A DNA stretch of 64,000 nt from JADLHS01 sp044225555 (GCA_044225555.1 JBGAIM010000001.1:124001-188000); one strand, 5' to 3'. Shown: positions 8,156 through 17,113, counted from the stretch's first letter. The notes: generated from the sequence alone by a model not told the origin. A program made the numbers and translations.

Positions 8156-9514
8156 ATGATTTCGCGGACCAAATCCGAAGCGCTGTTCGCCGAGGCGCTC
8201 CATTACATTCCAGGCGGTGTCAATTCCCCCGTACGCGCGTTCCGCGCCGTGGGCGGGAAACCATTCTTCGTCAACAAAGCCAGCGGTTGTCGCGTCACGG
8301 ACGTGGACGGCAACGAATACATTGATTACGTCGGCACCTGGGGGCCGGCCATCCTCGGGCACGCGCATCCGAAAATCATTTCCGCCGTCAAAGCCGCTGC
8401 TGATCACGGCACGAGCTTTGGCATTCCGAATCCCGCCGAGGTCACGATGGCGAAACTCATCTGCTCGCTCGTGCCCAGCGTGCAGAAGGTGCGCATGACG
8501 AACTCCGGTACGGAAGCCTGCATGAGCGCTATCCGCCTCGCGCGCGGCTTCACCAAGCGCGACAAGATCATCAAGTTCGACGGCTGCTATCACGGCCACG
8601 CGGATTGCCTGCTCGTCAAAGCCGGTTCGGGCGCGCTGACCTTTGGCAACCCGGATAGTGCGGGCGTACCGGCCGACTTCGCGAAACACACGCTCGTGCT
8701 GCCCTACAACGAAACTGAACCATTGAAGGCGGCGTTTGCGGCCAACAAAGATCAGATCGCCTGCGTCATCGTCGAGCCGGTGGCGGGCAACGCGGGATTG
8801 TTCGTCCCCAAACCGGGCTGGCTGGAATTCCTGCGCGAGATCACGACAGCGAACGGCGCGTTGCTCATCTTCGATGAAGTGATGACGGGCTTCCGCCTCG
8901 CGCCCGGTGGCGCACAGGAAAAGTTTGGGATCACACCGGACATCTCAACGTTCGGAAAGATCATCGGCGGCGGTTTGCCCGTGGGTGCGTTCGGTGGGCG
9001 CGCGGACATCATGGATTACCTTGCGCCACTCGGGCCGGTTTACCAGGCCGGCACGTTGAGCGGAAATCCGCTCGCAATGGCCGCGGGCATTGCTGCGCTG
9101 GAGATTCTGTCGCCGGGGCGAGCGACGCGAGGCCCGGGCCCGGAGTCGGGAGCGAGTTTGGGGCGTCTGGGGACTCCGCCCGCCGCAATAAACGCCTACG
9201 CGCGTCTCGAACAACTCGGGGCGCAACTGGAAACCGGAATGCGCGACGCCGCGAAGTCCGCCAGCATTCCGGTCACATTCAATCGCTGCGGCTCGATGTT
9301 CTGCGGTTACTTCACCAGCGAACCGGTGTGGAATCTCGCCGACGCGATGAAAGCAGATCGCGAGCGGTTCAAGAAGTTTTTCCACGGGATGTTGGACGCC
9401 GGCGTCTATCTCGCGCCGTCGCAATTCGAAGCGGGCTTTATTTCCACCGCGCATAGCGAAGCGGACATTGAACAGACAGTCAGAACGGCGGCACAGGTGA
9501 TGAAAGAGCTGTGA
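8156..9514 (+). CDS. hemL: Glutamate-1-semialdehyde 2,1-aminomutase (with an inserted repeat segment)
   Basis: PLP-dependent aminomutase that converts glutamate-1-semialdehyde to 5-aminolevulinate in C5-pathway tetrapyrrole synthesis. Family blocks are plain: PGGVNSPVRAF near the start, GPAILGHAHP, RMTNSGTEA, FDEVMTGFR and the PLP-lysine motif TFGKIIGGGLPVG. The 452-residue length is about 25 longer than usual. The excess is a Gly/Pro/Arg-rich stretch near residues 319-348 (SPGRATRGPGPE...), where typical HemL proteins run directly from LEIL to the helix R-LEQLGA. This looks like an in-frame repeat insertion and probably lies in a surface loop. The catalytic parts are intact. Confidence 0.93.
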   Translation: MISRTKSEALFAEALHYIPGGVNSPVRAFRAVGGKPFFVNKASGCRVTDVDGNEYIDYVGTWGPAILGHAHPKIISAVKAAADHGTSFGIPNPAEVTMAKLICSLVPSVQKVRMTNSGTEACMSAIRLARGFTKRDKIIKFDGCYHGHADCLLVKAGSGALTFGNPDSAGVPADFAKHTLVLPYNETEPLKAAFAANKDQIACVIVEPVAGNAGLFVPKPGWLEFLREITTANGALLIFDEVMTGFRLAPGGAQEKFGITPDISTFGKIIGGGLPVGAFGGRADIMDYLAPLGPVYQAGTLSGNPLAMAAGIAALEILSPGRATRGPGPESGASLGRLGTPPAAINAYARLEQLGAQLETGMRDAAKSASIPVTFNRCGSMFCGYFTSEPVWNLADAMKADRERFKKFFHGMLDAGVYLAPSQFEAGFISTAHSEADIEQTVRTAAQVMKEL

Positions 9515-9625
9515 TTCAGCAACAGTCGTGGATCACGCCGGAGTTCCGACGCACGCCGCGTATTTCGAGGCGGGATATTGTTAATAGCACTCGTTTGAAA
9601 GAACCCTCAGAGCCAGTGGAAACAT

Positions 9626-10006
9626 TCATGCAACGTGATCCCACCTTCCAGCAACAAACGCAGTAACCCATCGATCGTCGTGTTCCGTATCAACCGCCAG
9701 TCCCAGATCCGGGGCAACAGCGAATCCATAAACGTGCCGAAAGTTAGAATCGTGCTCCTTCAAAAACGAAACTAAGGCTGCGGCTGTCACCTCCTGTCCG
9801 TTAATCTCGATTCCTAACGCAAGTCTGAACGAAACCTCCACCAACTTATTTGACGCAAAACGATAGATCGCGTTACCAACAGTCACTTCTTCTTCTTCTC
9901 CGCGTCCATTCCGCGCCTCTCGGGCTGCGGTTCCCATTCCCGATAGAACCGATCGTTCTGAACCAAAGGGAAAACCATTTACGGATTGGAAAGAGTGAAT
10001 TTTCAC
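9626..10006 (-). CDS. Conserved hypothetical protein
   Basis: Small protein of 126 residues using a GTG start that gives MKIHSFQSVNGFPFGS. A longer ATG start 14 codons upstream is possible but adds a poorly matching leader. The pattern 'F-PFGS...R-GEEE...IYRF...KLVEVSF' resembles small soluble proteins that appear widely as single-domain hypotheticals, but I cannot name a family with certainty. No signal peptide or membrane segment. It lies downstream of the broken sugar-binding protein gene on the same strand. Confidence 0.5.
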   Translation of the reverse strand: MKIHSFQSVNGFPFGSERSVLSGMGTAAREARNGRGEEEEVTVGNAIYRFASNKLVEVSFRLALGIEINGQEVTAAALVSFLKEHDSNFRHVYGFAVAPDLGLAVDTEHDDRWVTAFVAGRWDHVA

Positions 10007-10064
10007 AATGCTTGAGCACGACAGCGCAAGGATTGACGCGAAGTTCATTCGCGTTTATGTCCAG

Positions 10065-11007
10065 TTACAAGCCCACCAGCTTCCTCACCTCCGCATCATT
10101 TGCCAACTTGTCCTTCGTCACCAGCACCGTGCCCGTGTCCACCATGGCAGGGACTTTTTCCTTCTTCACGACTTTGTAGAGCGTCTCGACGGCGAGGTAG
10201 CCCATCTTCTCCGGGTTCTGCGCCACGAGCGCATCAATCTTGCCAGCCTGCACATCCTCCACGAGCCGCTTCGAGGTGTCGAAGCCGACGAATTTCACGT
10301 TCACCTTGATGCCGCCTTTGCGCAGGTCGTCCAGCGCGGACGCGACGCCGATGGTGGAATACAGGTTCGCGGCGAAGATGCCGTCGAGTTCGAGCGCGCC
10401 GTTCTTCACAAATTTTTCGAGCGTGTTGGCCGCGGCGGTTTTGCAGCCTTCAATCGTGCCGGTGTCGGGATACGGATGCGCGACGACCTCAAAGCCCGCC
10501 GAGCGCGCCTCGGTGCTGCCCGTGCCTTGGACGAATCTCATGCACATGACCTTTGCGCCCTTCTTGTCGCCGATGAGCCGCACAAGTTCCTGCCCACCGA
10601 TGACGCCGCCCTGCTTGTTGTCCGTGGCGACGAAACTGGAATGCGCGTTGCCGTCCACGGCCGAATCGAAGATGACAACGGGAATGCCCGCCGCGACGGC
10701 CGTTTCGACCTGGCGCTTCATGGCCTTTTGATTCAGCGGCGCGAGGGCGATGCCTTTGACGCCGAGGTTGACCATGTTCTCGATGATCTTGTTCTGCTCG
10801 GCGATTTCGGTTTCGGTGACGGTGCCTTCCCACTTGAGCGTGACGCCGAGGTCCTTGGCGGCTTTCTTGGCGCCGTTGGCGACGGTTTCCCAGAATTCAC
10901 CCGGTGCTTTTCGGGATGGCGGCGAGGGTGAGCGTCTGGGCGTTCGATGCGCCGGTCAGAGCCAATGCGGACACGAGCAGCACGAGGCGAAAGGAAAATG
11001 TCTTCAT
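10065..11007 (-). pseudogene. Sugar ABC transporter substrate-binding protein, frameshifted
   Basis: Periplasmic binding protein of the ribose/xylose type (peripla_BP_4-like). The first 36 codons encode a signal peptide (MKTFSFRLVLLVSALALTGA) and the first strand TLAAIPKSTG, then hit TGA. Reading resumes in another frame as EFWETVANGAKKAAKDLG and continues to a normal C-terminus with VVIFDSAVDG and KFVGFD-type ligand-site segments. One extra base in the CCC run at 10,900-10,902 accounts for the shift. The VQGTGSTEARSAGFEVVAH stretch also looks several residues short, suggesting a second small deletion. No permease or ATPase gene is adjacent. It is either a recent pseudogene or a sequencing error. 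Confidence 0.75.
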
Positions 11008-11162
11008 ACGCGAAAGACTAGGAACGACGGCGGGGTTATTCAACCCTTTTGCCATCGGCCAGGCGTTGGCGCGCCACCGTTTTTCGTCCGTAGTCGTGCG
11101 GGCCAAGCGCGCGCTCAGTTTTTTCTCGCGGCGCCGCGCGAACCGAGGACAATTGTGTCCCC

Positions 11163-12761
11163 GTGAACCAGCGTCGTCGCAAAGTCTCTGTCATCGTCCT
11201 CGGGGTGGCGTTTGCCCTGACGATTTGGGCGGTGTTCCATTCGCGGGAGCCGCAATATCAGGGGAAGAAACTGAGCCATTGGCTGCGGCAGATGGAGTCC
11301 GTGCAGGACATCGAATCATCCGAATGGCAGGCAGCGACGCATGCGTTGCGGCAGATGGGGACGAACGCCTTGCCGAGCTTGATCGCCCCGCTGCAGATCA
11401 GTGATCCGAACTGGAAGATCGAGGTGGTGGACTGGGTGCGCCAGGTGTTGAGCAAGGACCTGAGTGACCGGCTGGTCGGGCGGGACCGGCAGCGCTCCCT
11501 GATGGGGCTGCAAGCCTTGGGGGCCGTGGCCCGGCCCGCGGTGCCGACGCTGGCGGCGATGATCACCAACGCGAATCCGGATCTGGCCGATGCGGCGTTC
11601 CTCGGTTTGAGCGGAATCGGGGTTGCGGAATGCGTGCCGCCGCTGGTCCTCGCGCTGACGAATGGCAACGCCATCCTTCGGCCGGCTGCCGCTGTCAGTC
11701 TTGGTACGCTCCGGGGTAACGCGGGCGCGGCGGTGCCGGCCTTGGCGGCGGCTTTGGAGAATCGCGACGCCAACCTGCGGGCGGATGCGGCGCGCGCGCT
11801 GGGGTTCATCGCAAAAAATCCACCAGTGGCTGTGCCGGCGCTGACGCGTGCTCTGAGCGACACCAATTCTCAGGTAAGCCGGACGGCGGCAGCCGCCTTG
11901 GGGGCATTCGGCACGGACGCCGCGTCAGCGCTGCCGGCGTTACAGGCGCTGCCGCCGGTTTTGGAGGAATTTCCCCGGCGCGGCATCGCGCGATCCATCG
12001 TGCGCGTTCAGTGCGAGATGTACGAGGGCGGAATCGTCCGCGGGCCGAAGAACGAAAAGCGCCTGGCGCTGGTGTTCACCGGGCACGAATTTGCCGAGGG
12101 TGGCGAGGCGATTCTGGATGCGCTGAAGGCGCATGGGAGCAAAGCTTCGTTCTTTCTGACCGGTGATTTCCTGCGCAATCCGCAGTTCAGTTCGCTCCTC
12201 AACCGGATGACCGACGAGGGGCATTACGTGGGCCCGCACTCGGACAAGCACCTGCTTTACTGCGCGTGGGATAGCGCGCGCACTACGCAGGTAAGCGAAG
12301 AGGCATTCGCGCGTGATCTGCTGGCCAACCTGCGGCTCATGCCGAATCTCACCGGCCCCACCCGGCGCTTCAGTCGTTATTTGCTGCCACCGTTCGAGCA
12401 TTACAACCGCGAGATTGTGGACTGGACGCGCAAGCAGCGTTGGAATCTGATCAACTACACCCCGGGCACGCGGTCGAATGCCGATTACACCGGCGAAGCC
12501 GACAAGAATTTTGTTTCGTCGCAGGCCATCCTCGACAGCATCCTCAAGCGCGAGAGCGAGGATCCGCACGGGTTGAACGGCTACCTGCTGCTGTTGCACC
12601 TCGGCAGCGGGCCGGGGCGGGCGGACAAGTTTCATCCGCGCTTTGGCGAATTGCTCGCCGCGCTGGCGACCAAAGGCTATCGCTTCGTGGGCGTGGATGA
12701 ACTGTTGGAACCGAAACGGGAAGAGACGAGAGATGAATACTCGCTGCCAGCATCGCGGTAG
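11163..12761 (+). CDS. HEAT-repeat protein fused to a NodB-like polysaccharide deacetylase domain
   Basis: Protein of 532 residues from a GTG start. A membrane anchor or signal occupies residues ~7-24 and is followed by the PQYQGKKLSHWLRQM motif that often precedes HEAT repeats in this phylum. HEAT-like repeats (AVPALAAALENRDANLRADAARALG) fill residues ~110-265. From about residue 299 a polysaccharide deacetylase fold starts: LVFTGHEFAEGG, ASFFLTGDFL, and the metal-site motif HSDKH near residue 359. The usual first-motif Asp pair (TFDD) is replaced by TGHE, so metal use or activity may differ. The 3' end overlaps the GH9 gene, suggesting joint work on a polysaccharide outside the cytoplasm. 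Confidence 0.8.
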   Translation: MNQRRRKVSVIVLGVAFALTIWAVFHSREPQYQGKKLSHWLRQMESVQDIESSEWQAATHALRQMGTNALPSLIAPLQISDPNWKIEVVDWVRQVLSKDLSDRLVGRDRQRSLMGLQALGAVARPAVPTLAAMITNANPDLADAAFLGLSGIGVAECVPPLVLALTNGNAILRPAAAVSLGTLRGNAGAAVPALAAALENRDANLRADAARALGFIAKNPPVAVPALTRALSDTNSQVSRTAAAALGAFGTDAASALPALQALPPVLEEFPRRGIARSIVRVQCEMYEGGIVRGPKNEKRLALVFTGHEFAEGGEAILDALKAHGSKASFFLTGDFLRNPQFSSLLNRMTDEGHYVGPHSDKHLLYCAWDSARTTQVSEEAFARDLLANLRLMPNLTGPTRRFSRYLLPPFEHYNREIVDWTRKQRWNLINYTPGTRSNADYTGEADKNFVSSQAILDSILKRESEDPHGLNGYLLLLHLGSGPGRADKFHPRFGELLAALATKGYRFVGVDELLEPKREETRDEYSLPASR

Positions 12762-14598
12762 CCGTCCGATCAATCGTGGTGGATCATGGTCCGCCCGCGC
12801 TTTGTTGATCGTCGTCTGCCTGTGCCTGTCGGTGCACGGCCAGGATATTTTCATTCGCGCCCGCCAGGTCGATTATCACACGAACGATATCAAGGTGGCG
12901 CTGGCCTTTTCCAAAGCCCCCTTGCCGCCGGACTTCACGTTGGTGGCCGAGAGCGACGAACTTCATGTCTGCTTTGCCGGCCGGAGCAAATCCGTCACAA
13001 ACGCCGTTTGGGGACAGTTCGAGCATCACACCGAATTGGATTTTTCGTCACTTCGTACCCCGGGCCGATTCATTTTGAAAGTAGGAGATGCGGAATCATT
13101 GCCGGTGCAGATTGGAAACGACCCTTACGGAGAATTGGCAGCCCAACTTCTGGAGTTCATGCGCCAACAACGTTGTGGGTACAATCCCTGGCTCGGCACG
13201 AACTGTCATCAAGGGGATGGTCGTACGGCGTTTGGCCCGCTCACGAACGGAACGTCTCTCGACGCGCGCGGCGGCTGGCATGATGCCGGCGATCTGCTGA
13301 AGTATTTGCTCACGTCCGGCAATGCCACCGCGCAAATGTTGCTGGCGTATGAACTCTGTGGCCAGAAACCGGACGGCAGAAGTCAGAAGCCTGCTGACCT
13401 CCGACCCCTGACCTCTGACTTTTTCACCGCGCTCGGCCTGCCCGGCACGAATGGCATCCCTGACATTCTCGACGAAGCGCGCTGGGGCTTGGAATGGATG
13501 CTCAAGCTGCACCCGGCGCCGGATCAACTTTATCATCAGGTCGCGGATGATCGCGATCACGCTGGCTGGCGTTTGCCCCAGAATGAAACGGTGGATTACG
13601 GCTGGGGCAAGGGCGGGGCGCGGGTGGTGTATTTCGCCGACGGCCAGCCGCAAGGTTTGCAGCAATACAAAAGCGCGTCGAGCGGCGTCGCGAATCTGGC
13701 GGGACGTTACGCTGCCGCCATGGCACTGGCGTATCAGATTTGGAAGGACAATCCGGTGCAACGCCCATTTGCGGAGCGCTGTTTGCAGGCGGGCAAGGAA
13801 GTCTATGAACTCGGTCGCACGAAGGAGGGTGTGCAGCAGGGCAATTCCTACAAAGCGCCCTATCGTTACGAGGAAACGACGTGGGCGGACGACATGGAAT
13901 GGGGCGCGGCCGAGTTGTATCGCGCGTCACGGGAGCAACGCTATCTCGAAGAGGCGAAGCGATACGCGAAACTGGCCGCCGCCGAAAGCTGGATGGGGAA
14001 GGAGCAGACCGGCCATTACCAATATTACCCGTTCATGAACCTCGGCCATTTCCGGCTCTACGATCTGGTCGGGTCGGAGTTTCAAAAACTACTCGCTGGC
14101 TATTATCGGGACGGGATCGAGCGTTGCATCGCCGCCGGGGAGAAAAATCCGTATCGCGTCGGCGTGCCGTTCATCTGGTGCTCGAACAATTTGCTCACGG
14201 CGCTCGTCACGCAAGGCTTGCTCTACGAACGAATGACCGGCGATACGAGCTATCGCGAGTTCACCGCGAAGCAGCGCGACTGGCTGCTGGGGCGCAATCC
14301 GTGGGGCACGACGATGTTCACCGGGATTGGCAGCAAGTTTCCCGCGGACGTTCACCTGATGACGACACAATTGACGAAACGGTCGGTGCGGGGCGGCTTG
14401 GTGGATGGTCCGGTGTATGAGCGCATTTTCAAATCGCTCAAGGGTGTAAGCATCACCGAGCCGGACCCGCTGGGCGCATTTCAAGGCCCGGCAGTCTATC
14501 ACGACGACGTGAAAGATTATTCGTCGAATGAACCAACGATGGACGGAACGGCCTCGGCTATCTTAATGTTCGCCCTGTGCAGCCAATCAAATCCATGA
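12733..14598 (+). CDS. Glycoside hydrolase family 9 protein
   Basis: Secreted GH9 enzyme of 621 residues, a family of mostly endoglucanases and exo-acting cellodextrinases or glucosaminidases. After a signal segment (residues ~18-38) comes an Ig-like CelD-type N-terminal domain, then the (alpha/alpha)6 barrel. The catalytic Asp motif GGWHDAGD is near residue 185 and the catalytic acid is in NEPTMDG near residue 600. The segment RSQKPADLRPLTSD near residue 215 looks like an in-frame insertion of a simple intergenic repeat. The start lies 29 bp inside the preceding deacetylase-like gene, and the stop overlaps the next gene by four bases, so the three are coupled. Confidence 0.88.
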   Translation: MNTRCQHRGSRPINRGGSWSARALLIVVCLCLSVHGQDIFIRARQVDYHTNDIKVALAFSKAPLPPDFTLVAESDELHVCFAGRSKSVTNAVWGQFEHHTELDFSSLRTPGRFILKVGDAESLPVQIGNDPYGELAAQLLEFMRQQRCGYNPWLGTNCHQGDGRTAFGPLTNGTSLDARGGWHDAGDLLKYLLTSGNATAQMLLAYELCGQKPDGRSQKPADLRPLTSDFFTALGLPGTNGIPDILDEARWGLEWMLKLHPAPDQLYHQVADDRDHAGWRLPQNETVDYGWGKGGARVVYFADGQPQGLQQYKSASSGVANLAGRYAAAMALAYQIWKDNPVQRPFAERCLQAGKEVYELGRTKEGVQQGNSYKAPYRYEETTWADDMEWGAAELYRASREQRYLEEAKRYAKLAAAESWMGKEQTGHYQYYPFMNLGHFRLYDLVGSEFQKLLAGYYRDGIERCIAAGEKNPYRVGVPFIWCSNNLLTALVTQGLLYERMTGDTSYREFTAKQRDWLLGRNPWGTTMFTGIGSKFPADVHLMTTQLTKRSVRGGLVDGPVYERIFKSLKGVSITEPDPLGAFQGPAVYHDDVKDYSSNEPTMDGTASAILMFALCSQSNP

Positions 14599-15230
14599 AA
14601 ACCACCAAGTTCACCCATTTACTCGCGTCCTTGCTGGCCGGCGCAACTTTGCTGGCCGCCGTCGTTGCGGCAAAAGCAGACGACCTCCAACCCATCTTCA
14701 ACGGCAAGGATCTCACCGGCTGGAAAGTCCCTGAGCCGAATCCATTCTGGAAAGTGGTGGTGGGGGTGCTCGTCGGCGAGAACGATGAGAAGCTCAAAGG
14801 GCATGTGTTGCACACGGAGCAATCCTACACGAATTTCGTCCTCGAACTCGAAGTGCGCTGGAGCGGCGAGATTGACAGCGGCGTGATGTTGCGCGCGCCG
14901 GAGTTGCAGGTGCAGTTTGGCATCTCACGCAGCCTCAAGCGCGACATGACTGGTTCGTTCTATCTGGCCAAGAGCAGCATTAATCAGCAGGTCGGCTACC
15001 CGGAAGCGGGTCGCGCGAAGAACACCGACAGGTTGTTCAAGGCCGATGATTGGAACAAATTCCGCATCGAAGCCAAGGGCGACACGTTTACTGTCTGGCT
15101 CAACGGCGAACAGGTGGTTCAATACACCGACACGCGTTATTCGGGTGGCGCACCGATTGGGCTCCAGGTTCATCCCGGGCTGAAAATGAAGGTCGAGTTC
15201 CGCAATGTTCGGGCAAGGTCGCTTGATTAG
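14595..15230 (+). CDS. Secreted DUF1080 (3-keto-disaccharide hydrolase-like) protein
   Basis: Protein of 211 residues with a signal peptide followed by one concanavalin-like DUF1080 domain. The motif LQPIFNGKDLTGWKVP opens the domain, and SGEIDSGVMLRAPELQVQ and GLQVHPGLKMKVEFRNVRAR are family landmarks. Some members act as 3-keto-glycoside hydrolases; the substrate here is unknown. ATGA overlap with the GH9 stop codon makes it part of the same carbohydrate operon. The ATG at MKTTKFTH is preferred over a GTG six codons earlier, because it begins the signal peptide directly. Confidence 0.87.
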   Translation: MKTTKFTHLLASLLAGATLLAAVVAAKADDLQPIFNGKDLTGWKVPEPNPFWKVVVGVLVGENDEKLKGHVLHTEQSYTNFVLELEVRWSGEIDSGVMLRAPELQVQFGISRSLKRDMTGSFYLAKSSINQQVGYPEAGRAKNTDRLFKADDWNKFRIEAKGDTFTVWLNGEQVVQYTDTRYSGGAPIGLQVHPGLKMKVEFRNVRARSLD

Positions 15231-15248
15231 ATCATCAAGGCCGCCACG

Positions 15249-16028
15249 ATGGGTTTGTTCAATTCAGATTCGTTCCAGCTTTGGGAGCTGCCCCTCCTGT
15301 TCGGGACCGGAGTAGTCGCCGGGTTCGTGGATTCGATTGCGGGCGGCGGCGGGCTGATCACGTTGCCGGTGATGCTCAGTCTCGGCGGCGACCCGCAGCA
15401 CGCCCTCGGCACGAACAAGCTTCAGGCAAGCTTCGGCTCCGCCAGCGCTACGTGGCACTACTCGCAAGCGGGGGCGGTGAAGGTGCAGGATTGCTGGCGC
15501 GCGGGCGTTTTCACTTTCCTTGGCGCGGCGCTTGGAACGCTGGGCGTGCGGCAGATCGGCCCGGACACACTCAAGGTGGTCATCCCGCTCCTGTTGATTG
15601 CCGTGGCGGTATATTCGCTGCGCACGCCCAAATTGGGGGAAGTGGACGCGAAACCGCAGATTGCCCGGGGGCGATTCGACTTGGTATTCGGATTGTTGCT
15701 GGGGTTTTATGACGGGTTTTTTGGACCGGGCACGGGGACTTTCTGGACCATGGCTTTCGTGCTGATGTTGGGATTTAATCTCACGCGCGCCACGGCTCAC
15801 ACGAAAGTGGTGAATTTTGCGAGCAACCTGTGTTCGCTCCTCATCTTCGGGTTGGCCGGCAAGATCAATTACCCGGCGGGCATTATCATGGGCTCAGGCC
15901 AGTTGATTGGCGCCCGGTTTGGCAGCCAGATGGTGATGCAACGCGGCACACGCCTCATCCGGCCGGTCTTCATCACCGTGGTGCTGGCCATTACCGGAAA
16001 ACTCCTCTACGACGCCTATTTCAAGTAG
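15249..16028 (+). CDS. TSUP family (TauE/SafE-like) membrane transporter
   Basis: Integral membrane protein of 259 residues with about seven to eight hydrophobic helices. The N-terminal block GVVAGFVDSIAGGGGLITLP and the mid-protein block GFYDGFFGPGTGTFW are the two diagnostic repeats of the sulfite exporter TauE/SafE (TSUP) family. Members export small sulfur-containing or organic anions; the substrate cannot be deduced. It begins 18 bp after the DUF1080 gene on the same strand and could share its transcript, but a functional link is not evident. Confidence 0.9.
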   Translation: MGLFNSDSFQLWELPLLFGTGVVAGFVDSIAGGGGLITLPVMLSLGGDPQHALGTNKLQASFGSASATWHYSQAGAVKVQDCWRAGVFTFLGAALGTLGVRQIGPDTLKVVIPLLLIAVAVYSLRTPKLGEVDAKPQIARGRFDLVFGLLLGFYDGFFGPGTGTFWTMAFVLMLGFNLTRATAHTKVVNFASNLCSLLIFGLAGKINYPAGIIMGSGQLIGARFGSQMVMQRGTRLIRPVFITVVLAITGKLLYDAYFK

Positions 16029-16113
16029 CCCGCGAACGCGCGGTCGAACCGCGCATCTTGACAGTGGGCTTGACGCTTTACACCGCACTGTTGACAGTAT
16101 TGCCGCCAATTTG

Positions 16114-16713
16114 ATGAACGCTGAAGCCCAAACCTCCGCCCCGCGCAAACTCAATGTCGGTTGTGGCCTCGATATCCGCCCCGGCTGGGTCAACCTCGAC
16201 ATGGTGGACTACGGTGGCAACCAGATCGTGGACCTCAACCGGTATCCGTGGCCGTTTCCGGAGAACCACTTCGATTACATCTATTGCTCGCACATTCTGG
16301 AGCACATGGGGAACTTCAACGCTGTGGTCACGGAGCTGTTTCGCGTGGGGAAACCGGATGGAATCCTGGAAGTGCGCGTGCCCTTTTTTCTCAGCACGAA
16401 GTATTACAGTGAACCGGATCATCGGATCCCGTTTGGCATCCGGTCATTCGACAATTACGAGGACATTACCGGACGCAAATTGAAGTTCTACGAGAAGTGG
16501 AAGCTCGGCCATCGCACGAATTACGGCAGTCCAGCGCGATTCTTCGTTTTGGAAAAGAAATTTCACTTCAGCAATTTCGCTGTGCTCAAGTGGCTGGACT
16601 TTTTCATCAACTTGGAGCCGGTGATGTTCGAGCGGTTCTGCGCGGGACTGTTGCAACCGGAGGAAGTGATCTTCAAATTGCGCATTTCCAAGAAGCCGGC
16701 GGCGAGCCGTTGA
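16114..16713 (+). CDS. Class I SAM-dependent methyltransferase
   Basis: Protein of 199 residues with a Rossmann-type methyltransferase fold. Motif I is LNVGCGLDIRPGWVNLD near residue 14, and the motif-IV region is FDYIYCSHILEHM. This resembles methyltransferase type 11 proteins found near glycan or cell-surface biosynthesis genes; the substrate is unknown. The ATG is used rather than a TTG one codon upstream. It is the last protein gene before ssrA, 50 bp away, and belongs to the host chromosome rather than the island. Confidence 0.8.
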   Translation: MNAEAQTSAPRKLNVGCGLDIRPGWVNLDMVDYGGNQIVDLNRYPWPFPENHFDYIYCSHILEHMGNFNAVVTELFRVGKPDGILEVRVPFFLSTKYYSEPDHRIPFGIRSFDNYEDITGRKLKFYEKWKLGHRTNYGSPARFFVLEKKFHFSNFAVLKWLDFFINLEPVMFERFCAGLLQPEEVIFKLRISKKPAASR

Positions 16714-16763
16714 ACTCCTTGACGCCGTCGGTCGCGCACGCGACAATGGCAGCGTCCGACTTT

Positions 16764-17113
16764 GGGGGCGTACTGGTTTCGACCATGTGAACACGCCAGA
16801 GGCGGCATGCCGAGGACGATGCGTTGGCCTCGTTAATCATCGCATCAAACAAATAAGCTAACGAAGAATTAGCCCTCGCGGCCTAAGGCCCCGACGTTCG
16901 CCCGCTGACACCTGCTAGGTGGGACGAACGCAACAGCAGGCATGGTGGAAGGCGGAGACCGCGCGCCCAAGCCGAGAAAATTCCATGCGGACTAAGCAGT
17001 GGGACTCGAGTTCGGGCGCCATCCCATAGCCGACAAAATATCCCGGACTAAGCATGTAGTCGCGGCTGGTTGGTTGACTTGGGACGGGGGTTCAACTCCC
17101 CCCGCCTCCACCA
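16764..17113 (+). ncRNA. ssrA: tmRNA (ssrA)
   Basis: Transfer-messenger RNA that rescues stalled ribosomes. The 5' end GGGGGCGTACTGGTTTCGAC is typical of tmRNA. The first seven bases pair with CGCCTCC just before the encoded ACCA end, including the G-U wobble at position 3 expected of alanylated tmRNAs. GGGGGTTCAACTCCCCC forms the T arm. The internal reading frame resumes at GCT and encodes A-N-E-E-L-A-L-A-A followed by TAA, a normal ALAA-type degradation tag. About 350 nt long. The 3' end is the left attachment site of the island. Confidence 0.95.
16857..16886 (+). other. tmRNA proteolysis-tag reading frame (ANEELALAA)
   Basis: The resume codon GCT follows AAATAA and is read as Ala-Asn-Glu-Glu-Leu-Ala-Leu-Ala-Ala, then TAA. 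The Leu-Ala-Leu-Ala-Ala end matches the degron recognised by ClpXP-type proteases. At nine residues it is slightly shorter than the E. coli tag. The call depends on the surrounding tmRNA structure, which is unambiguous. Confidence 0.88.

Noticed and set aside
10897..10902. Programmed frameshift in the sugar-binding protein gene
   Set aside because: The site is a short CCC run without a slippery heptamer, stem-loop or family precedent. A mutation or sequence error is simpler.
10008..10931. A 307-codon plus-strand frame opposite the sugar-binding protein
   Set aside because: Shadow of the minus-strand gene, with no recognisable domain; the minus strand encodes clear binding-protein segments.
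17040..17113. A separate tRNA gene beside the integrase
   Set aside because: The T arm and CCA end belong to tmRNA; the D and anticodon arms are missing and the 5' partner strand is 320 bp upstream.
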